DNA of 9,177 bases from Bacteroidota bacterium (GTDB lineage Bacteria > Bacteroidota > Bacteroidia > Bacteroidales > Prolixibacteraceae), in the NCBI GenBank assembly GCA_023488865.1, contig JAMDDG010000093.1:1-9177 (forward strand). The letters run 5' to 3'. The notes beneath the pieces were generated by a model, which was not told the DNA's origin, searched no databases, and saw nothing but the letters and a program-made list of their open reading frames with translations. Of the stretch, positions 7,054 to 9,177 are shown in pieces. Position numbers and translations under genes: made by a program. Within the stretch, counting starts at the first letter, position 1, and each line of letters opens with the position of its first letter.

Positions 7054-7674
7054 TTACAAACTCTTTAATAGCAGTACGATTAAAGCAATTGGCAGGTCTT
7101 CTGAAAAAACTTTAAGGAACGATTGCATTGCACGGTTGAGATGGCGTTCAACATTCTTAATATTGATACCCAGCTTTTCTGCAATCTCTTTATTCTTCAA
7201 CCCATCCATCCTGCTCAAAATGAATACTTCACGACAACGACCTGGTAAACCCTGAATGGTTTTTTCGATTTTATTATTCAATTCTTGTTCAATGAGCACA
7301 TAGGGTTCATTCCCAATAAAATCAATGCGGTACAATTCTTCGTATTTCGTTGAAATCTCGATTTCGTACATCCGGTGGTTCTCTACCTTAAGGTGCTTGA
7401 TATAGTCGATGCAGCGGTTTCGAACAAGATGGAAAAGAAATGCTTCCAAATTCAGACTTTCAATTTTTGACCTATTCTCCCATACTTTCAGAAACACTTC
7501 CAGCACAATATCCTGCGAGATGATATTGTCTTTTACCACGTGTTTTGCAAAGTCGTTTAAACGTGCAAAATAGATCGAGAATAAAAGCTCAAAAGCTTTT
7601 TGATCATCAGTTTTGACCTGATCAAAAAGTTCATTGGCTTTTCGTCTGCTTTTATTTTCAACGTTGTCCTGCAT
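7054..7674 (-). CDS. ECF sigma factor, Bacteroidetes sigma-70 family type
   Basis: This 206-residue alternative sigma factor should direct RNA polymerase to the susC promoter when freed from FecR. The sigma-2 region spans about 27-95 (AFELLFSIYFARLNDFAKHVV, then VLEVFLKVWENR and FHLVRNRCIDYIKH). A linker of about 35 residues leads to sigma-4 (about 133-186) with GLPGRCREVFILSRMDGLKN and the helix-turn-helix NKEIAEKLGINIKNVERHL (161-179). The hydrophobic C-terminal tail (LPIALIVLLLKSL) is common in this Bacteroidetes family. The ATG is fixed by an in-frame TAA five codons upstream and the absence of other early Met codons. It is the first gene of the locus, upstream of fecR, susC and susD on the same strand, the classic layout of a sigma/anti-sigma-controlled utilisation locus. 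Confidence 0.95.
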   Translation of the reverse strand: MQDNVENKSRRKANELFDQVKTDDQKAFELLFSIYFARLNDFAKHVVKDNIISQDIVLEVFLKVWENRSKIESLNLEAFLFHLVRNRCIDYIKHLKVENHRMYEIEISTKYEELYRIDFIGNEPYVLIEQELNNKIEKTIQGLPGRCREVFILSRMDGLKNKEIAEKLGINIKNVERHLNRAMQSFLKVFSEDLPIALIVLLLKSL

Positions 7675-7694
7675 GTTTTGACCTGATTAATTCA

Positions 7695-7725
7695 TAAAAG
7701 TAAAGAGAAGATTGGAATTAAACAA
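7695..7725 (-). promoter_or_regulatory. Candidate promoter of the sigma-fecR genes
   Basis: On the minus strand TTG (7723-7725), a 20-bp spacer and TACTTTTA (7695-7702) fit the Bacteroidota TTG / TAnnTTTG pattern with one mismatch. Transcription would begin near 7688, leaving about 14 bases before the sigma ATG. The match is weak but well placed in the 149-bp gap after the glycosyltransferase gene. Confidence 0.3.
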
Positions 7726-7770
7726 GATAAATAAAAAGGTCAGTTGCGAAATACATTATGTAAATTGCAC

Positions 7771-7800
7771 TTTTCTTGCCAGAACCTTAAGTCAAGAAAA
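7771..7800 (-). other. Inverted repeat after the glycosyltransferase stop
   Basis: TTTTCTTG (7771-7778) and CAAGAAAA (7793-7800) are perfect 8-bp inverted arms with a 14-base loop, starting 23 bp past the GT2 stop. It could end the GT2 transcript, but on that strand no T run follows and the stem is AT-rich, so termination is doubtful. Confidence 0.25.
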
Positions 7801-7823
7801 ACGAGTAAACTATAAATGAGAAT

Positions 7824-8846
7824 CTATTGTTCGGTATAAGATCTTTTCCCCATCATTTTGGACAATCCCTCCACATCCAAATGAAAAAAGCTGAAAACCC
7901 AACCCACAGCGGCCCTAAGTTTCCAGACCGGCTCCGCCATTCCGTATCCGAAAATAGCTTTCAGATAGTCCTTCCTGGCCGAGGCATACTCTTTTCGGAT
8001 CAGCTTGTACCGGCCCGAGCGGGCATAGGCAATCACCATTCTATGGGCATAGTAGCAATCCAATGCATTCTCGTCGACTTTCAGCACTTCTTTCCCAAAC
8101 GTACTATTCAGAAACGATTTGGCTAATTTGTAAAACCCCTCCGTCATCACGGCAGGATAGGTTTTCGTCACCTGGTTGGCATAATTGCGCCAGTCGCCCA
8201 GCGTTTCCGGGATGAAAATAAAGGGACCGATCGCAGTCAATTCATACAAAGTTGGCAAATCGACCAAAGGCAGGTTGAATAGCTGCTTAAACCCGCCAAT
8301 CTGCTTTAGTCCGTCTCTTCGGATCAAAATAGTCAACGCAGGAATGCAGTTCCGGTAAAGGAAAATATTCAGGATACTTCCAACGGGTTCGTTGTGGTAA
8401 AAATTGGCATCGGGGGCGTCGCGGTCCGGCGCGGTGTAGTAAACCTGGCTTTTATCGGCGTTGACACACCTGGCCATGCTCCAGCACAAAACAGCTGACG
8501 GATCATTTTGTAAGGCAGCCACCTGCTTATCCAGCTTTTGAGGAACCCAGCAATCATCTCCTTCAAGGATAGCAATGTATTCCCCTTTGGCCATTCCAAC
8601 GCCTTTATTGTAAGTCTCAGAGAGCCTGAAAATACCGACATTTTCCTGGTTAACCAGACTGATCCGGCTATCGGCTTCCCGGTAGGTGGCAGCGATCTCC
8701 GCAGTACGGTCAGAGCTGCCATCGTTGAGGATAATCATTTCCCAATTGGGATAAGTCTGGGCCAGGACGGATTCGATGCAATCAGCCAAATATTTTTCGT
8801 GGTTGTAGGTGGGAGTGATAATTGATACCAAAGGTTTGTTTTCCAT
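7824..8846 (-). CDS. Family 2 glycosyltransferase (GT-A fold)
   Basis: This 340-residue cytoplasmic enzyme transfers a sugar from a nucleotide-sugar donor to an acceptor, as in capsule, O-antigen or exopolysaccharide synthesis. The GT2 core occupies about 5-230: the N-terminal strand VSIITPTYNHEKYLADCIESV (7-27), the donor-binding ILNDGSSDRT (39-48), the segment NKGVGMAKGEYIAILEGDD (80-98) whose terminal GDD is the metal-binding DxD-type motif, and WVPQKLDKQV. The C-terminal 110 residues are helical and basic with an amphipathic stretch near 311-323, perhaps membrane-associating; no clear membrane span is seen. The ATG is fixed by an in-frame TGA two codons upstream. It stands alone between a decayed gene and the sigma gene and is richer in GC than the utilisation genes, so it probably belongs to the flanking chromosome rather than the locus. 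Sugar and acceptor cannot be inferred. Confidence 0.93.
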   Translation of the reverse strand: MENKPLVSIITPTYNHEKYLADCIESVLAQTYPNWEMIILNDGSSDRTAEIAATYREADSRISLVNQENVGIFRLSETYNKGVGMAKGEYIAILEGDDCWVPQKLDKQVAALQNDPSAVLCWSMARCVNADKSQVYYTAPDRDAPDANFYHNEPVGSILNIFLYRNCIPALTILIRRDGLKQIGGFKQLFNLPLVDLPTLYELTAIGPFIFIPETLGDWRNYANQVTKTYPAVMTEGFYKLAKSFLNSTFGKEVLKVDENALDCYYAHRMVIAYARSGRYKLIRKEYASARKDYLKAIFGYGMAEPVWKLRAAVGWVFSFFHLDVEGLSKMMGKRSYTEQ

Positions 8847-8865
8847 GATTCAACGCTATGCGTTA

Positions 8866-8876
8866 GGCAATTTGCC
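8866..8876. repeat. Short inverted repeats in the GT2 leader
   Basis: GGCAA-T-TTGCC (8866-8876) lies 20 bp upstream of the GT2 ATG, and AACGC-TAT-GCGTT sits between it and the ATG. Two small hairpins in a leader of about 45 nt might tune translation; they could equally be chance. Confidence 0.25.
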
Positions 8877-8898
8877 GGATTGCATGACTAAGTATTTA

Positions 8899-8930
8899 CA
8901 AATATACATTTTTTTCTACAAATAAACCAA
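8899..8930 (-). promoter_or_regulatory. Candidate promoter of the glycosyltransferase gene
   Basis: On the minus strand TTG (8928-8930), a 21-bp spacer and TATATTTG (8899-8906) match the Bacteroidota vegetative promoter, with the -7 box exact (TAnnTTTG). The start would be near 8892, about 45 bases before the ATG. It lies just downstream of the end of the decayed gene on its right, so the GT2 gene seems to be transcribed on its own. Confidence 0.5.
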
Positions 8931-8966
8931 TGATGCTCGGCCTTGTCTCTTTTATATGAACGTCAA

Positions 8967-9177
8967 CTATCTGATTATTAGTTTCTTCTTCAAAAATGAA
9001 TCAGCAGTTTTGTTCAGGTCGGTCGAAATTTTGAAAAAATAGACCGGGACCAGGAACAACGAGGGCAAAAGGGAAGCCAAACTAAGGGTACCGAACAATA
9101 CACCAGAAGAAACCTTACAAAGGAGTTAACCGAGAATCTCTGAACCAAAATCCCATGATGAACGATAAAGAAACCAA
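8967..9177 (-). pseudogene. Probable decayed 3' end of an RND efflux transporter gene
   Basis: One minus-strand frame reads from the window edge to a TAG at 8967-8969, broken by a TAA at 9126-9128. Before the break it ends in DFGSEILG; after it come VSSGVLFGTLSL and SLFLVPVYFFKISTDLNKT, then a basic tail FLKKKLIIR. RND transporters (AcrB/CusA/CzcA type) end with G-x-E-x-x-x-P-L-x-x-V-x-x-G-G-L-x-x-x-T-L-L-T-L-F-x-V-P-x-x-Y in the last membrane helix. The two pieces align to that pattern on both sides of the stop without a gap, with the stop at the usual Pro position, and with about six extra residues (ASLLPS) inside the final helix. This suggests a degenerate gene end. There is no start codon after the break, so it is not an intact small gene. 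The assignment rests on about 40 residues recalled from family consensus. Confidence 0.4.

Noticed and set aside
7054..7095. Hydrophobic C-terminus of the sigma factor as a membrane anchor.
   Set aside because: The run is about 11-13 residues, too short to span a membrane, and such tails are common in this Bacteroidetes sigma family.
7824..8000. C-terminal hydrophobic stretch of the glycosyltransferase as a transmembrane helix.
   Set aside because: It is short and interrupted by charged and polar residues; an amphipathic helix is the more cautious reading.

Overview
The window looks like a piece of a Bacteroidota chromosome. The evidence is an adjacent SusC/SusD pair, a FecR-type anti-sigma factor with a DUF4974-like tail, an ECF sigma factor of the Bacteroidetes-specific type, little use of Shine-Dalgarno sequences, and promoter-like TTG...TAnnTTTG boxes. 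I cannot name the genus from the sequence.

All recognised genes are on the minus strand, so the biological order runs from high to low coordinates. At the far right (about 8967-9177) is what looks like the decayed 3' end of an RND efflux transporter gene. Next comes a GT2 glycosyltransferase (7824-8846) with its own likely promoter and a higher GC content than the rest. Then follows a polysaccharide-utilisation locus: ECF sigma factor (7054-7674), FecR anti-sigma factor (5938-6951), SusC-type TonB-dependent transporter with an N-terminal STN signalling domain (2197-5619), and SusD lipoprotein (407-2185). At the left edge (1-122) is the first 40 codons of a gene whose secreted product begins like a GH78 alpha-L-rhamnosidase.

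The locus reads as a trans-envelope signalling circuit. SusD captures a glycan at the surface and SusC imports it. The STN domain of SusC reports occupancy to the periplasmic part of FecR, and FecR releases the sigma factor, which should activate susC, susD and the downstream enzyme gene. The rhamnosidase-like start suggests a rhamnose-containing substrate such as a rhamnogalacturonan or a plant or bacterial glycoside; this is inference.

The non-coding parts hold the less ordinary signals. Between susD and the edge gene sits a roughly 166-bp palindromic element with nested inverted repeats built from CAC-N-AAG units. The 318-bp gap between fecR and susC holds a plus-strand terminator-like hairpin facing a promoter-like sequence (a possible antisense RNA over the susC leader), a 14-codon mini-ORF behind a very strong Shine-Dalgarno sequence, and a dyad that could be a regulator site. 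No RNA genes, CRISPR arrays or complete mobile elements were seen, and no clearly new protein system is present.
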